From contig URIA01000001.1 of NCBI GenBank assembly GCA_900547765.1, positions 35,884 through 99,883 of the forward strand: a DNA stretch of 64,000 nt. The letters are read 5' to 3'. The position numbers and the translations under genes are program-made. This DNA comes from an uncultured Collinsella sp. (lineage in GTDB: Bacteria > Actinomycetota > Coriobacteriia > Coriobacteriales > Coriobacteriaceae). Under the pieces are notes generated by a model. It was not told the origin of the DNA and did not search any database. It was given only the letters and a program-made list of their open reading frames with translations. Positions 42,176-50,805 of the stretch are shown here, piece after piece (the first letter of the stretch is position 1; each line of letters begins with the position of its first letter).

Positions 42176-44911
42176 TTACTTCTTCTTTTTGCTTGGCATC
42201 GAGACTTTGATGCCTTGGGCGGACTTGGTCACGCGAGAGCGCCTGGCTCCGGTACTCTTCTTTTTCTTGGGCTGGGCCTGGGCCACGCCTTCGAGCGCGC
42301 GGGCCTCGGCCTCGCGAGCGGTGCGATCTTCGCGGCGCTGCGCCATGTCGGCGGCGACGCGCTTGGCAAAACGCTCGGCCGTCGAACCCGTCGAGCTCAC
42401 CTTGCCGCCACCGCGACCCAGGTGGACGCGCACACCACGGCCAAAACCAGTTGCGGCATGACGACGACGCGGCTTGAGCGAATCCATCATCGTGGCGAGC
42501 TTAAAGAACACCGAGAAGGTAAAGACCACGATGACAGCCAAGATAACCATCTGGCCCATCGATAGGTTGGCAATAGACAGCAGCTCCGGGAATCCGATAA
42601 CGCCCACCAGGATGCCGGCGACTACAAACACAAAGAGCACCACACGCAAGGGCGTGAGAGGCTGCGAGATGCGCCAGATCAGGCTGACGCTCGCCGCACA
42701 CGACGTAAGCAGGCACATCGTAGACAGCGTGAGCTGGCTAAAACCAAACACGCGCGCCACAAAGATATCGAGCGCCGCAGCCAAAATGACCGCAATCGAC
42801 GTCGGCAGTGCACGCTTAAGTACGTTGGTCAAAAACGCACCCTTCACGCGAGCATTGTTGGGCTCCAAGCCCAACACAAAGCCCGGCGCGCCGATGCAGA
42901 AGAAGTTAATGAGCGTCATCTGGATGGGCTCGAAGGGGTACGGCGGCAGCGCGATGCACAGCGCCGCCAGGCCCATCGAGAACAGCGTCTTGGTCAGGAA
43001 CAGCGAGGCCGAACGCTGCAGGTTGTTGATGGAGCGACGGCCCTCGGCCACCACGGCGGGCATCGAGGCAAAGTCGTTGTCGACGAGTACGATCTCGGCC
43101 ACGTTACGCGCGGCATCGGAGCCGGCCGCCATGGCCACGGAGCAGTCGGCCTCCTTGAGCGCCAGCACGTCGTTGACGCCGTCGCCCGTCATGGCCACGG
43201 TGTGCTCGCGGCGCTTGAGCGCCTGCACGAGCTCGCGCTTCTGCTGCGGGGTCACACGACCAAAGACATGGTAGCGGTCCACTGCGGCATCAAGCTTGGC
43301 CGGTGTATCGAGCGTCGTGGCGTCCACATAAGCGTCCGCCCCCGGCACGCCCACCACGCGCGCGATCGACGACACCGTACGCGGGTCGTCGCCACTGATC
43401 ACGTTGAGGGTCACGCCCTGCTCGTTAAAGTAGCCGATGGTCTCGGCCGCCGAGGTACGAATCTCGTCGCGGATGGTCACAAAGCCCACGGGCTCGGCCT
43501 CGCCCACCATATCGCCATCGGGCGTAAAGCCGTCCACGCGAGCCACCACGAGCACGCGGCAGGTATCGGCAAGCTCGGCGACACGGTTCTCGACCTGCGA
43601 AAACACACGCTCCGAAAGCACAAACTGCGCGGCGCCCATCACATAGGAGCCCTGCGCAAAAGAAGCACCGCTCCATTTTTTAGACGACGAGAACGGAATG
43701 ACCGACAGCGGTTCGGACACCTCGACCGGACGATCGGCGTAATAGTTGAGCAGCGCCTGGCAGGTCTCGTTGGCATCGGCCGAAGTCGCACGCGCGACGT
43801 TAGCCAGCGCAAAATCGAGCACCGTGGTATCGACGGGAACAGCCGCCTCGTCCGAGCCGGCGCCTAGGCTCACGCCCTCAACCGGCAGCGGATACGTGCC
43901 CTCGACCTCCATGCGACCCGACGTGATAGTGCCCGTCTTGTCCAGGCACAGCACGTCGACGCGAGCGAGCGTCTCGATGCAGTAGAGCTGCTGTGCCAGC
44001 ACCTTGCGACGCGCCAGGCGAACCGTGGCGATGGCGAGCACCGACGAGGTCAGCAGCACCAGGCCCTGCGGAATCATGCCCAGCAGGGCGCCCACCGTGG
44101 ACAGCAGCGCCGAAGAAGGCACACGACCGGCCAACAGCTCGGAGAAGCACCACGAAAGCGCGCTATCGCCCGGGGTTCCCGCGGCATCCCACAGCTCGCT
44201 CACACTCGAGGCAAACAACGCCAAACCGAGCGGGATCATGATGATGCTCGCAAAGCGCACGATGGCGTTGAGCGCGTTCATGATCTCGGAATTGACCTTT
44301 TTGACGTACTTGGCCTCGTTATTAATTTTGGCCACGTAGTTGTCGGCGCCGACATGGATCACGCGGGCGCGCAGCAGGCCCGAGTCGATAAAGCTGCCGC
44401 TCATGAGCTCGGAACCTGGCTGTTTCTTGATAAGGTCGCTCTCGCCCGTCAGCAGGCTCTCGTTCACGAGCGCCTCGCCCGAAACCACCACGGCGTCGGC
44501 GGGAATCTGGTCGCCGCGCCCCAGGCGAATGATGTCGTCGAGCACGATCTGGTCCAAGTCGAGCTCCACCTCGGCGCCGTCGCGCACCGCGATGGCCTTC
44601 TTGGAGGTCAGCAGCGTGAGCTTATCGACCATCTTCTTGGAACGCATGGACTGGATGACGCCAATAGCGGTATTGAGAAACACCACGAACAGGAACGTCA
44701 GATTCTTAAACGAACCGGTCAAAATGACCAGGAACGCCAAGATCACGTTGATCAAATTGAACAGCGTGCAGAGGTTCTCGATGATGAGCTCTTTGACCGA
44801 CTTGGTCTTGAGCTCCATGTTGCGGTTGATTTTACCGGCGGCGATGCGCTCCTCGACCTCGGCGGTCGAGAGTCCGCGCTCGATATCCGTTGCTGCCATA
44901 CCACGTCCCAT
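42176..44911 (-). CDS. cation-transporting P-type ATPase with long basic C-terminus
   Basis: About 911 residues. Actuator motif TGES near 155, phosphorylation motif DKTGT at about 324-328, TGDGVNDVLALKEADCS hinge and multiple membrane helices. The transmembrane 4 motif reads IPQGLVLLTSSV rather than the PEGL of many Ca/Mg pumps; this resembles the CtpE/Exp2-like group, so the ion (possibly Ca) is uncertain. The final ~100 residues are Arg/Lys rich and end in SKKKK, outside the normal pump fold. Start among GTG 44914, ATG 44911 and ATG 44899 is undecided since no Shine-Dalgarno is obvious. Confidence 0.85.
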   Translation of the reverse strand: MGRGMAATDIERGLSTAEVEERIAAGKINRNMELKTKSVKELIIENLCTLFNLINVILAFLVILTGSFKNLTFLFVVFLNTAIGVIQSMRSKKMVDKLTLLTSKKAIAVRDGAEVELDLDQIVLDDIIRLGRGDQIPADAVVVSGEALVNESLLTGESDLIKKQPGSELMSGSFIDSGLLRARVIHVGADNYVAKINNEAKYVKKVNSEIMNALNAIVRFASIIMIPLGLALFASSVSELWDAAGTPGDSALSWCFSELLAGRVPSSALLSTVGALLGMIPQGLVLLTSSVLAIATVRLARRKVLAQQLYCIETLARVDVLCLDKTGTITSGRMEVEGTYPLPVEGVSLGAGSDEAAVPVDTTVLDFALANVARATSADANETCQALLNYYADRPVEVSEPLSVIPFSSSKKWSGASFAQGSYVMGAAQFVLSERVFSQVENRVAELADTCRVLVVARVDGFTPDGDMVGEAEPVGFVTIRDEIRTSAAETIGYFNEQGVTLNVISGDDPRTVSSIARVVGVPGADAYVDATTLDTPAKLDAAVDRYHVFGRVTPQQKRELVQALKRREHTVAMTGDGVNDVLALKEADCSVAMAAGSDAARNVAEIVLVDNDFASMPAVVAEGRRSINNLQRSASLFLTKTLFSMGLAALCIALPPYPFEPIQMTLINFFCIGAPGFVLGLEPNNARVKGAFLTNVLKRALPTSIAVILAAALDIFVARVFGFSQLTLSTMCLLTSCAASVSLIWRISQPLTPLRVVLFVFVVAGILVGVIGFPELLSIANLSMGQMVILAVIVVFTFSVFFKLATMMDSLKPRRRHAATGFGRGVRVHLGRGGGKVSSTGSTAERFAKRVAADMAQRREDRTAREAEARALEGVAQAQPKKKKSTGARRSRVTKSAQGIKVSMPSKKKK

Positions 44912-44928
44912 CACGTCGCGTCGGTATA

Positions 44929-44964
44929 AGAAAAACCGCCCGGACCATGCGAGGTTCGGACGGT
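44929..44964 (-). terminator. intrinsic terminator of tRNA-Arg(CCG)
   Basis: 12-position stem (44935-44946 with 44953-44964, one mismatch, one wobble) with TTTTTC on the minus strand, directly upstream of the P-type ATPase start. Confidence 0.85.
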
Positions 44965-44975
44965 CTTACGTTCGA

Positions 44976-45052
44976 TGGTGCCCCATGTTGGATTCGAACC
45001 AACGGCCTTCTGCTCCGGAGGCAGACGCTCTAATCCCCTGAGCTAATAGGGC
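44976..45052 (-). tRNA. tRNA-Arg (anticodon CCG), CCA encoded
   Basis: 77 bases folding as a standard cloverleaf: acceptor GCCCTAT paired with ATGGGGC (one G-U), anticodon stem TCTGC/GCAGA, loop CTCCGGA with anticodon CCG, T arm GTTGG TTCGAAT CCAAC and an encoded CCA end. Reads codon CGG. Confidence 0.95.
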
Positions 45053-45063
45053 CAACGTTTGGC

Positions 45064-45093
45064 ATTATACCCAAGTGCACCACGGGCTATCAA
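45064..45093 (-). promoter_or_regulatory. promoter of tRNA-Arg(CCG)
   Basis: -35 TTGATA (45088-45093), 18-base spacer, consensus -10 TATAAT (45064-45069), ending 11 bases before the tRNA. Confidence 0.85.
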
Positions 45094-45198
45094 AATAAAA
45101 GAAAAAGCTTTGCAATTCCGAGGAAGACGCGGCGCAACGGCCCACTTTAGAAGGCAAAAGCGAGTCAGATAGTATAAACTCTCATACACCATATATAC

Positions 45199-45223
45199 AC
45201 GGCTCGCGATGCGGGCCGTTTTT
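45199..45223 (+). terminator. terminator-like hairpin in the aroF leader (possible attenuator)
   Basis: 9-bp fully paired stem in the RNA (45199-45207 with 45211-45219, one U-G), 3-base loop, followed by TTTTT (45219-45223). It reads in the direction of aroF and no plus-strand gene lies upstream, so it can only act on transcripts heading into the aromatic operon. Confidence 0.7.
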
Positions 45224-45256
45224 GCAAAAGTTATCCATCGAGGTGAGAGGCACACC

Positions 45257-46279
45257 ATGATTGCAATTTTAAAGCAGAGCGCCAGCGACGAGGCCGTCAG
45301 CCATATCGTCAGCTGGATTGAGAAAAAGGGCCTGAAGACCGACGTCTCGCGCGGCGAGAATGAGACGATCATCGGCCTGGTGGGCGATACGACCAAGATC
45401 GACCCGTTCCTGCTCGAGTCCATGGATGTCGTCGAGCGCGTGCAGCGCGTCTCCGAGCCTTTTAAGCGTGCCAACCGCAAGTTCCACCCCGAGGACTCCG
45501 TCATCGACTGCGGCCACGGCGTCAAGATCGGCGGCGACCAGTTCCAGGTCATCGCCGGACCCTGCTCCGTCGAGGGCGAGAACCTCATCCGCATCGCCCG
45601 CCGCGTAAAGGCGGCCGGCGCCACGATGCTGCGCGGCGGAGCCTACAAGCCTCGCACCTCCCCCTACGCCTACCAGGGCATGGGCCCCGCCGGCCTTGAC
45701 CTGCTGTGTGAGGCATCCGCCGAGCTCGATATGCCGATCGTCACCGAGATCATGGACCCGCGTGACGTGCAGGTCTTCCTCGATAAGAAGATCGACGTCA
45801 TGCAGATCGGCGCCCGCAACGCCCAGAACTTCCCCCTACTCAAGGAGGTCGGTAAGACCAAGACCCCGATCCTGCTCAAGCGCGGCATGTCCGGCACGAT
45901 CGACGAGCTGCTCATGGCTGCCGAGTACATCATGAGCGAGGGCAACGACAACGTCATCCTGTGCGAGCGCGGTATCCGCACCTTCGAGACCCGCACCCGC
46001 AATACCTTCGACCTCAACGCCGTGCCGGTTCTGCACCACCTGTCGCACCTGCCCGTCGTCGCCGACCCCAGCCACGCCACCGGCTACACCCGCTACGTTG
46101 AGCCCATGGCGCTCGCCGCGACCGCCTGCGGCGCCAACGGCCTGGAGATCGAGGTCCACGACGAGCCCAGCCGCGCATGGTCCGACGGCGCCCAGGCCCT
46201 CACCCCCGACCAGTTCGACGACACCATGCGCCGCATTCGCGCCATCCGCGAGGTCGTCTGCCAAGAGACCATGGAGTAG
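45257..46279 (+). CDS. aroF: 3-deoxy-7-phosphoheptulonate (DAHP) synthase, type I-beta with N-terminal regulatory domain
   Basis: Condenses PEP and erythrose 4-phosphate, first shikimate step. 340 residues from ATG 45257 (GAGAGG six bases upstream); an in-frame ATG at 45209 lies in the leader hairpin loop. Residues 1-70 form the ferredoxin-like (ACT-type) domain that gives Tyr/Phe feedback control in Thermotoga-type enzymes. The barrel carries IAGPCSVE, LRGGAYKPRTSPYAYQG, IGARNAQNF, LLKRGMSGTIDE, LCERGIRTFET and DPSHATG. First gene of the aromatic cluster. Confidence 0.96.
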   Translation: MIAILKQSASDEAVSHIVSWIEKKGLKTDVSRGENETIIGLVGDTTKIDPFLLESMDVVERVQRVSEPFKRANRKFHPEDSVIDCGHGVKIGGDQFQVIAGPCSVEGENLIRIARRVKAAGATMLRGGAYKPRTSPYAYQGMGPAGLDLLCEASAELDMPIVTEIMDPRDVQVFLDKKIDVMQIGARNAQNFPLLKEVGKTKTPILLKRGMSGTIDELLMAAEYIMSEGNDNVILCERGIRTFETRTRNTFDLNAVPVLHHLSHLPVVADPSHATGYTRYVEPMALAATACGANGLEIEVHDEPSRAWSDGAQALTPDQFDDTMRRIRAIREVVCQETME

Positions 46280-46282
46280 CCC

Positions 46283-47197
46283 ATGGGTACGGTGAGAAAC
46301 GCGCGCGTTAACCAGGGCGGCCCCAAGTGCGCCGGTATCGTCGGCCTTGGCCTCATCGGCGGTAGCTTTGCCCGCGGCTATGCCCAGGCGGGCGTCCGCG
46401 TGCTGGCCTGGGACCCCGATGACGATGTCATGACGGCCGCCAGCATGGGCACTGTCGCCGGAGAGCTCAACGACAAGACACTCGGCGAATGCGACATCAT
46501 CGTCCTGGCTTGCTACCCCGAGGCCTGCATCGAGTGGCTCGAGGCGCATGCCCAGGCCCTCGCCGACGCCACCGACACCGAGGCCATCATGGGTCCCGTG
46601 GTGATCGACACCGTGGGCGTCAAGGGCATCGTGTGCGAACGTGCCTTTGAGCTTGCCCGTGAGCACGGCTTTTACTTTGTGGGCGCACACCCCATGGCGG
46701 GCACGCAGTACTCGGGCTACGCACACTCCCGCGCCGACCTGTTCCAGGGCGCGCCACTCGTGCTCGTGCCGCCCGCGGTGGACGATGCGTTCAAACTGGA
46801 GCTTTTGGGCCAGGTGCGCGAGATGGTGCGCCCCTTGGGCTTTGGCAAGTTCAGCGTGACCAGCGCCGCCGAGCACGACCGCGTCATCGCCTTCACGAGC
46901 CAGCTTGCGCACGTGGTGTCCAACGCCTACGTCAAAAGCCCCACCGCCCAGGTCCACCACGGCTTTTCGGCCGGTAGCTACCGCGATCTCACCCGCGTGG
47001 CGCACCTCAACCCGCAAATGTGGTCCGAGCTCATGATCGACGACGCCGACGCGCTCGCCTACGAGATCGACCATCTGATCGAATCGCTCGGCGCCTACAG
47101 CCGTGCGCTCAAGGACCGCGACCAGCGCTATCTGGAGAATCTCCTTGCCGAGGGCGACCGCATTAAGCGCGCGCTCGACGACGAGGCCTCCCACTAG
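46283..47197 (+). CDS. tyrA: prephenate dehydrogenase
   Basis: NAD(P)-dependent oxidative decarboxylation of prephenate to 4-hydroxyphenylpyruvate, the tyrosine branch. 304 residues. NAD-binding GLGLIGGSFARGYA near the N-terminus, DTVGVKG, the catalytic-region GAHPMAGTQYSGY and AFTSQLAHV followed by GSYRDLTRVA. Three bases after the aroF stop. No ACT domain is fused, so any feedback must act elsewhere. Confidence 0.95.
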   Translation: MGTVRNARVNQGGPKCAGIVGLGLIGGSFARGYAQAGVRVLAWDPDDDVMTAASMGTVAGELNDKTLGECDIIVLACYPEACIEWLEAHAQALADATDTEAIMGPVVIDTVGVKGIVCERAFELAREHGFYFVGAHPMAGTQYSGYAHSRADLFQGAPLVLVPPAVDDAFKLELLGQVREMVRPLGFGKFSVTSAAEHDRVIAFTSQLAHVVSNAYVKSPTAQVHHGFSAGSYRDLTRVAHLNPQMWSELMIDDADALAYEIDHLIESLGAYSRALKDRDQRYLENLLAEGDRIKRALDDEASH

Positions 47198-47233
47198 ACC
47201 ACCTATCACGCCAGGTCGAAAGGACCATAGCTT

Positions 47234-48340
47234 ATGGCGATTACCATCGATATCGACACTGCACGCCCCTACCAGGTGCATGTTGGCACGTTTTTGCTGG
47301 AGCAGGCGGGACCGCTCGTTCGAGCCACCGCCGGCGGCTCGCGCGCTGTCATCGTGACGGACACCAACGTAGGCCCCCTCTACCAGATGCCTGTTAAGCA
47401 GAGCCTCGAATCCGCAGGCTACGAGGTGAGCATCTGCACCTTCGAGGCTGGCGAGGCCCATAAGCGCGCCGAGACCTACGTTGCCATTTTAGAGTTTGTG
47501 GCCGAGCACGAGCTTTCGCGCTCCGACGTGATCGTGGCACTCGGCGGCGGCGTCGTGGGCGACGTGGCGGGCTTTGTGGCCGCCACCTACATGCGCGGCT
47601 GCAAGTTTGTGCAGATCCCGACGAGTCTGCTCGCCATGGTGGATTCGTCGGTGGGCGGCAAGACCGCCATCGACCTGGCTGCCGGCAAGAACTTGGCCGG
47701 CGCCTTTTGGCAGCCGAGCGTGGTTATCGCCGACGTGGGGTGCCTGGCCACCCTCACGCCCGAGCAGTTCGCCGACGGCTGCGGCGAGGTCATCAAGCAT
47801 GCCGTGATCGCCGACCCGGAGCTTTTCGCCGAACTGGAGAAGACCCCGCTTACGCTTGAGCTACTCAACCGCGATGTGGCCCGCGTAGCGCTCATCATCG
47901 CCCGCAATATCGACATCAAGCGCGCCGTGGTCGTCGCCGACGAGCGCGAAACCAACCAGCGCAAGCTCCTCAACTTTGGACACAGCGCCGGACACGCCGT
48001 CGAGGCTTGCGAGCACTTTGAGCTCGGACACGGCAACTGCGTGTCGATCGGCATGGGCATTATCACGCGCGCCGCGGCCCTGCACGGCGTTTGCGATGCT
48101 GCACTGCCCGGTCGTATTGAGGAGCTCTGCGCCCGCCATGGCCTCAAGACCCGCTGCGACCTAGATGCCGATGCCGTCTTTGCCGAGGCGCTCCACGACA
48201 AGAAGCGCGCGGGCGACACCATCGACCTGGTGATTCCGCACGGCATTGGCCGCTGCTGCATCGACCGCACGCCGCTTTCCACTTTCCACGAACTCATTGC
48301 CGAGGGCCTCGGCCAGAAGGGAGACGCATCCGCATGCTAG
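47234..48340 (+). CDS. aroB: 3-dehydroquinate synthase
   Basis: Cyclises DAHP to 3-dehydroquinate with NAD and a divalent metal. 368 residues. GGGVVGDVAGFVAATYMRG, QIPTSLLAMVDSSVGGKTAID, GCGEVIKHAVI and the metal-binding NFGHSAGHAVE are all intact. ATG preceded by GTCGAAAGGACC. Its end overlaps the aroA start by seven bases. Confidence 0.97.
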   Translation: MAITIDIDTARPYQVHVGTFLLEQAGPLVRATAGGSRAVIVTDTNVGPLYQMPVKQSLESAGYEVSICTFEAGEAHKRAETYVAILEFVAEHELSRSDVIVALGGGVVGDVAGFVAATYMRGCKFVQIPTSLLAMVDSSVGGKTAIDLAAGKNLAGAFWQPSVVIADVGCLATLTPEQFADGCGEVIKHAVIADPELFAELEKTPLTLELLNRDVARVALIIARNIDIKRAVVVADERETNQRKLLNFGHSAGHAVEACEHFELGHGNCVSIGMGIITRAAALHGVCDAALPGRIEELCARHGLKTRCDLDADAVFAEALHDKKRAGDTIDLVIPHGIGRCCIDRTPLSTFHELIAEGLGQKGDASAC

Positions 48341-49653
48341 CCCGCATCACCCCCTCCCCGCTCAAGGGCACCGTTCCCGCGATCGCGTCCAAGTCGATGG
48401 CGCATCGCCTGATCATCTGCGCTGCGCTTGCCAACGGCGAGACGCACGTTACCTGCAACACCACCTGCGCCGACATCGAGGCTACGGTGCGTTGCCTTAC
48501 GGCCCTGGGCGCCCGCATCGAGACCGTCGAGGACGGCTTCCAGGTCCACCCTACCATGAAGAGCATTGAGTTTGGCCTGCTCAAGGCACTTGCCGGCGGA
48601 ACGCTTGACTGCGGCGAAAGCGGCTCCACGCTCCGCTTTATGTTGCCCGTCGCCTGCGCGCTGGGCGCAGAAGCAACTTTTGTGGGTCAGGGACGCTTGG
48701 GCGCCCGCCCGCTGTCCCCGCTCTCGGACGAGATCATCGCCGCCGGCTGCGACCTGCAGGGTCTGGGCGGTTTTCCGCTCAAGACAAGCGGCCGCATGCG
48801 CCCGGGCACCTTTGTGCTGCCGGGCAACGTGAGCTCGCAGTATATCTCGGGCCTGCTGCTGGCGGCCCCGTTGCTCGCCCAGCCCTCCTGTGTGCAGGTG
48901 ACCGGCCTCATTGAGAGCCGCCCCTACATCAACCTAACGATCCAGGCCATGAAGGCCTTTGGCGTTGAGGTCAACGTCGAGCGCATTCCCGCTAAGGACG
49001 GTCAGCCCGAGGTCACGAACTTCCGCGTGAGCAGTGGCTCGTACCGCACGCCCGGCAGCGTGGCCGTCGAGGGCGACTGGTCCAACGCCGCCTTTTGGTT
49101 GTGCGCTGGCGCCATCGGCACCGACCCCATCACCGTGGAGGGCGTGTCGCTGAGCTCCGCGCAGGGCGACCGCAACGTGCTTGCCGCGCTTTCGCGCTTT
49201 GGCGCCCGCATCGTGCGCTCCACCAACGCAGCCACCGTGCAGTCCGACAAGCTCGCCGGCTTTGAGATGAGCGCCCACGACATTCCCGACCTGGTACCCG
49301 TTATCTCGGCCGTGGCCTCGCTGGCTCAGGGCCGCACGTTCATCCGTGACTGTGCGCGCCTGCGCATCAAGGAATCTGACCGTCTGGTCACCACCACCCG
49401 CGAGCTCACCGCGCTGGGCGCACAGGTGCGCATTGCCGGTGACGACCTCATCATCAAGGGTGTCGATGCCTTCACCGGCGGCGAGGTCGATTCGCACAAC
49501 GACCACCGCATCGCCATGATGGCCGCCATCGCTGCGAGCCGTGCCACCGGCGAGGTCGTGATCCACGGCGCCGAGGCCGTCAACAAGTCCTATCCCGATT
49601 TCTTCGACCACTACCGCCTGTTGGGCGGCAAGGTCACACTCGAGGAGGAATAG
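48334..49653 (+). CDS. aroA: 3-phosphoshikimate 1-carboxyvinyltransferase (EPSP synthase)
   Basis: Joins PEP to shikimate 3-phosphate. 439 residues. SKSMAHRLIICAALANGET near the N-terminus, the LDCGESGSTLRFMLP PEP-site loop, SSQYISGLLLAAPL, ESRPYINLT and the C-terminal RLRIKESDRL with SHNDHRIAMM. The ATG lies inside the last codons of aroB, so translation is coupled. Confidence 0.97.
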   Translation: MLARITPSPLKGTVPAIASKSMAHRLIICAALANGETHVTCNTTCADIEATVRCLTALGARIETVEDGFQVHPTMKSIEFGLLKALAGGTLDCGESGSTLRFMLPVACALGAEATFVGQGRLGARPLSPLSDEIIAAGCDLQGLGGFPLKTSGRMRPGTFVLPGNVSSQYISGLLLAAPLLAQPSCVQVTGLIESRPYINLTIQAMKAFGVEVNVERIPAKDGQPEVTNFRVSSGSYRTPGSVAVEGDWSNAAFWLCAGAIGTDPITVEGVSLSSAQGDRNVLAALSRFGARIVRSTNAATVQSDKLAGFEMSAHDIPDLVPVISAVASLAQGRTFIRDCARLRIKESDRLVTTTRELTALGAQVRIAGDDLIIKGVDAFTGGEVDSHNDHRIAMMAAIAASRATGEVVIHGAEAVNKSYPDFFDHYRLLGGKVTLEEE

Positions 49654-49654
49654 C

Positions 49655-50752
49655 ATGTCCTCGACCTTTGGCAACGTATTGCACTTAAGCATCTTCGGCC
49701 AATCGCACTCCCCCGCTATCGGCTGCTCGCTCGATGGCATCCCGGCGGGCATCGCTGTGGACCAGGAGAAGCTGCAGGCCTTCCTCGACCGTCGCGCCCC
49801 CGGCCGCGACGAGACCGCGACCAAACGCCGCGAGGCCGACGCCGCCCACATCATCGCCGGTGTTGTCGATGGACATACCACCGGCGCGCCCATTGCCGCG
49901 ATTATCGAGAACACCAACACGCGCTCCAAGGATTACTCCGAGCTGCGCCGCAAGCCCCGTCCGGGACATGCCGATTACCCGGCGCGTGTGAAGTATCACA
50001 ACATGCACGATGTCGCTGGTGGCGGGCATTTCTCCGGCCGCCTAACGGCACCCCTGTGCATCGCCGGCGGCATTGCGCTGCAGGCACTCGAGGCCCGCGG
50101 CATTCAGGTCATGGCGCACGTCGCGCAGATCGGCGGCATCTCCGACCTGCCGATGGACGATATGGTCTATCGCGAGGCCGACCGCAAGGCGATCCTTACG
50201 AACGATCTGCCGTGCATTGACGCCGCCGCAGCCGGCCGCATGCGCGAGGAGATCCTAGCCGCGCGCGACGAACTCGACAGCATCGGCGGCATCGTGGAGT
50301 GCGGCATTTACGGGCTTCCCGCGGGCATCGGCGACCCCATGTTCGACGGTATCGAGAACCGCATCGCGCAAATCGCGTTTGGCATTCCCGCCGTAAAGGG
50401 CGTGGAGTTTGGCATGGGTTTTGCCGTGGCCGCCATGCGCGGCAGCGAGAACAACGATCCGTATCGCATCGACGCCGAGACCGGAAAGATCGAGGTCGAA
50501 TCCAACAACGCCGGCGGCATCCTGGGCGGTATTTCGACCGGCGCGCCCGTCATGTGGCGTATGGCCGTAAAGCCGACGCCCTCCATTGGCCGCGAGCAGC
50601 AGACCGTGGACATGGACGCCATGGAAAATGTCGAACTCTCGGTCCACGGTCGTCACGATCCCTGCATCGTCCCCCGAGCTGTCCCCGTAGCCGAAGCAGC
50701 CGCAGCGCTGGCCATCTGGGACGCCCTCCTCGAGGACGCAGGCCAGCTCTAA
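49655..50752 (+). CDS. aroC: chorismate synthase
   Basis: FMN-dependent anti-elimination of phosphate from EPSP to give chorismate. 365 residues. Signatures: GQSHSPAIGCSLDGIPAG, RRKPRPGHADYPARVKY, HDVAGGGHFSGRLTA and the C-terminal GRHDPCIVPRAVPVAEAA. One base after the aroA stop. Confidence 0.97.
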   Translation: MSSTFGNVLHLSIFGQSHSPAIGCSLDGIPAGIAVDQEKLQAFLDRRAPGRDETATKRREADAAHIIAGVVDGHTTGAPIAAIIENTNTRSKDYSELRRKPRPGHADYPARVKYHNMHDVAGGGHFSGRLTAPLCIAGGIALQALEARGIQVMAHVAQIGGISDLPMDDMVYREADRKAILTNDLPCIDAAAAGRMREEILAARDELDSIGGIVECGIYGLPAGIGDPMFDGIENRIAQIAFGIPAVKGVEFGMGFAVAAMRGSENNDPYRIDAETGKIEVESNNAGGILGGISTGAPVMWRMAVKPTPSIGREQQTVDMDAMENVELSVHGRHDPCIVPRAVPVAEAAAALAIWDALLEDAGQL

Positions 50753-50805
50753 CCCGACTCACCTGGGTTGCCTGTCAACTCTGCCATTACGTGAAAGGGG
50801 CCTCC

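Noticed and set aside
45209..45256. In-frame upstream ATG for aroF
   Set aside because: The ATG is in the loop of the leader hairpin and has no Shine-Dalgarno; ATG 45257 has GAGAGG at the right distance.
45836..47461. Minus-strand frame opposite aroF/tyrA
   Set aside because: Shadow frame; the aroF and tyrA reading frames carry complete catalytic motifs.
50299..50805. N-terminal extension of pheA overlapping aroC
   Set aside because: The extra residues are Arg/His-rich shadow sequence of aroC; ATG 50806 has a clear Shine-Dalgarno and the chorismate mutase N-terminus.
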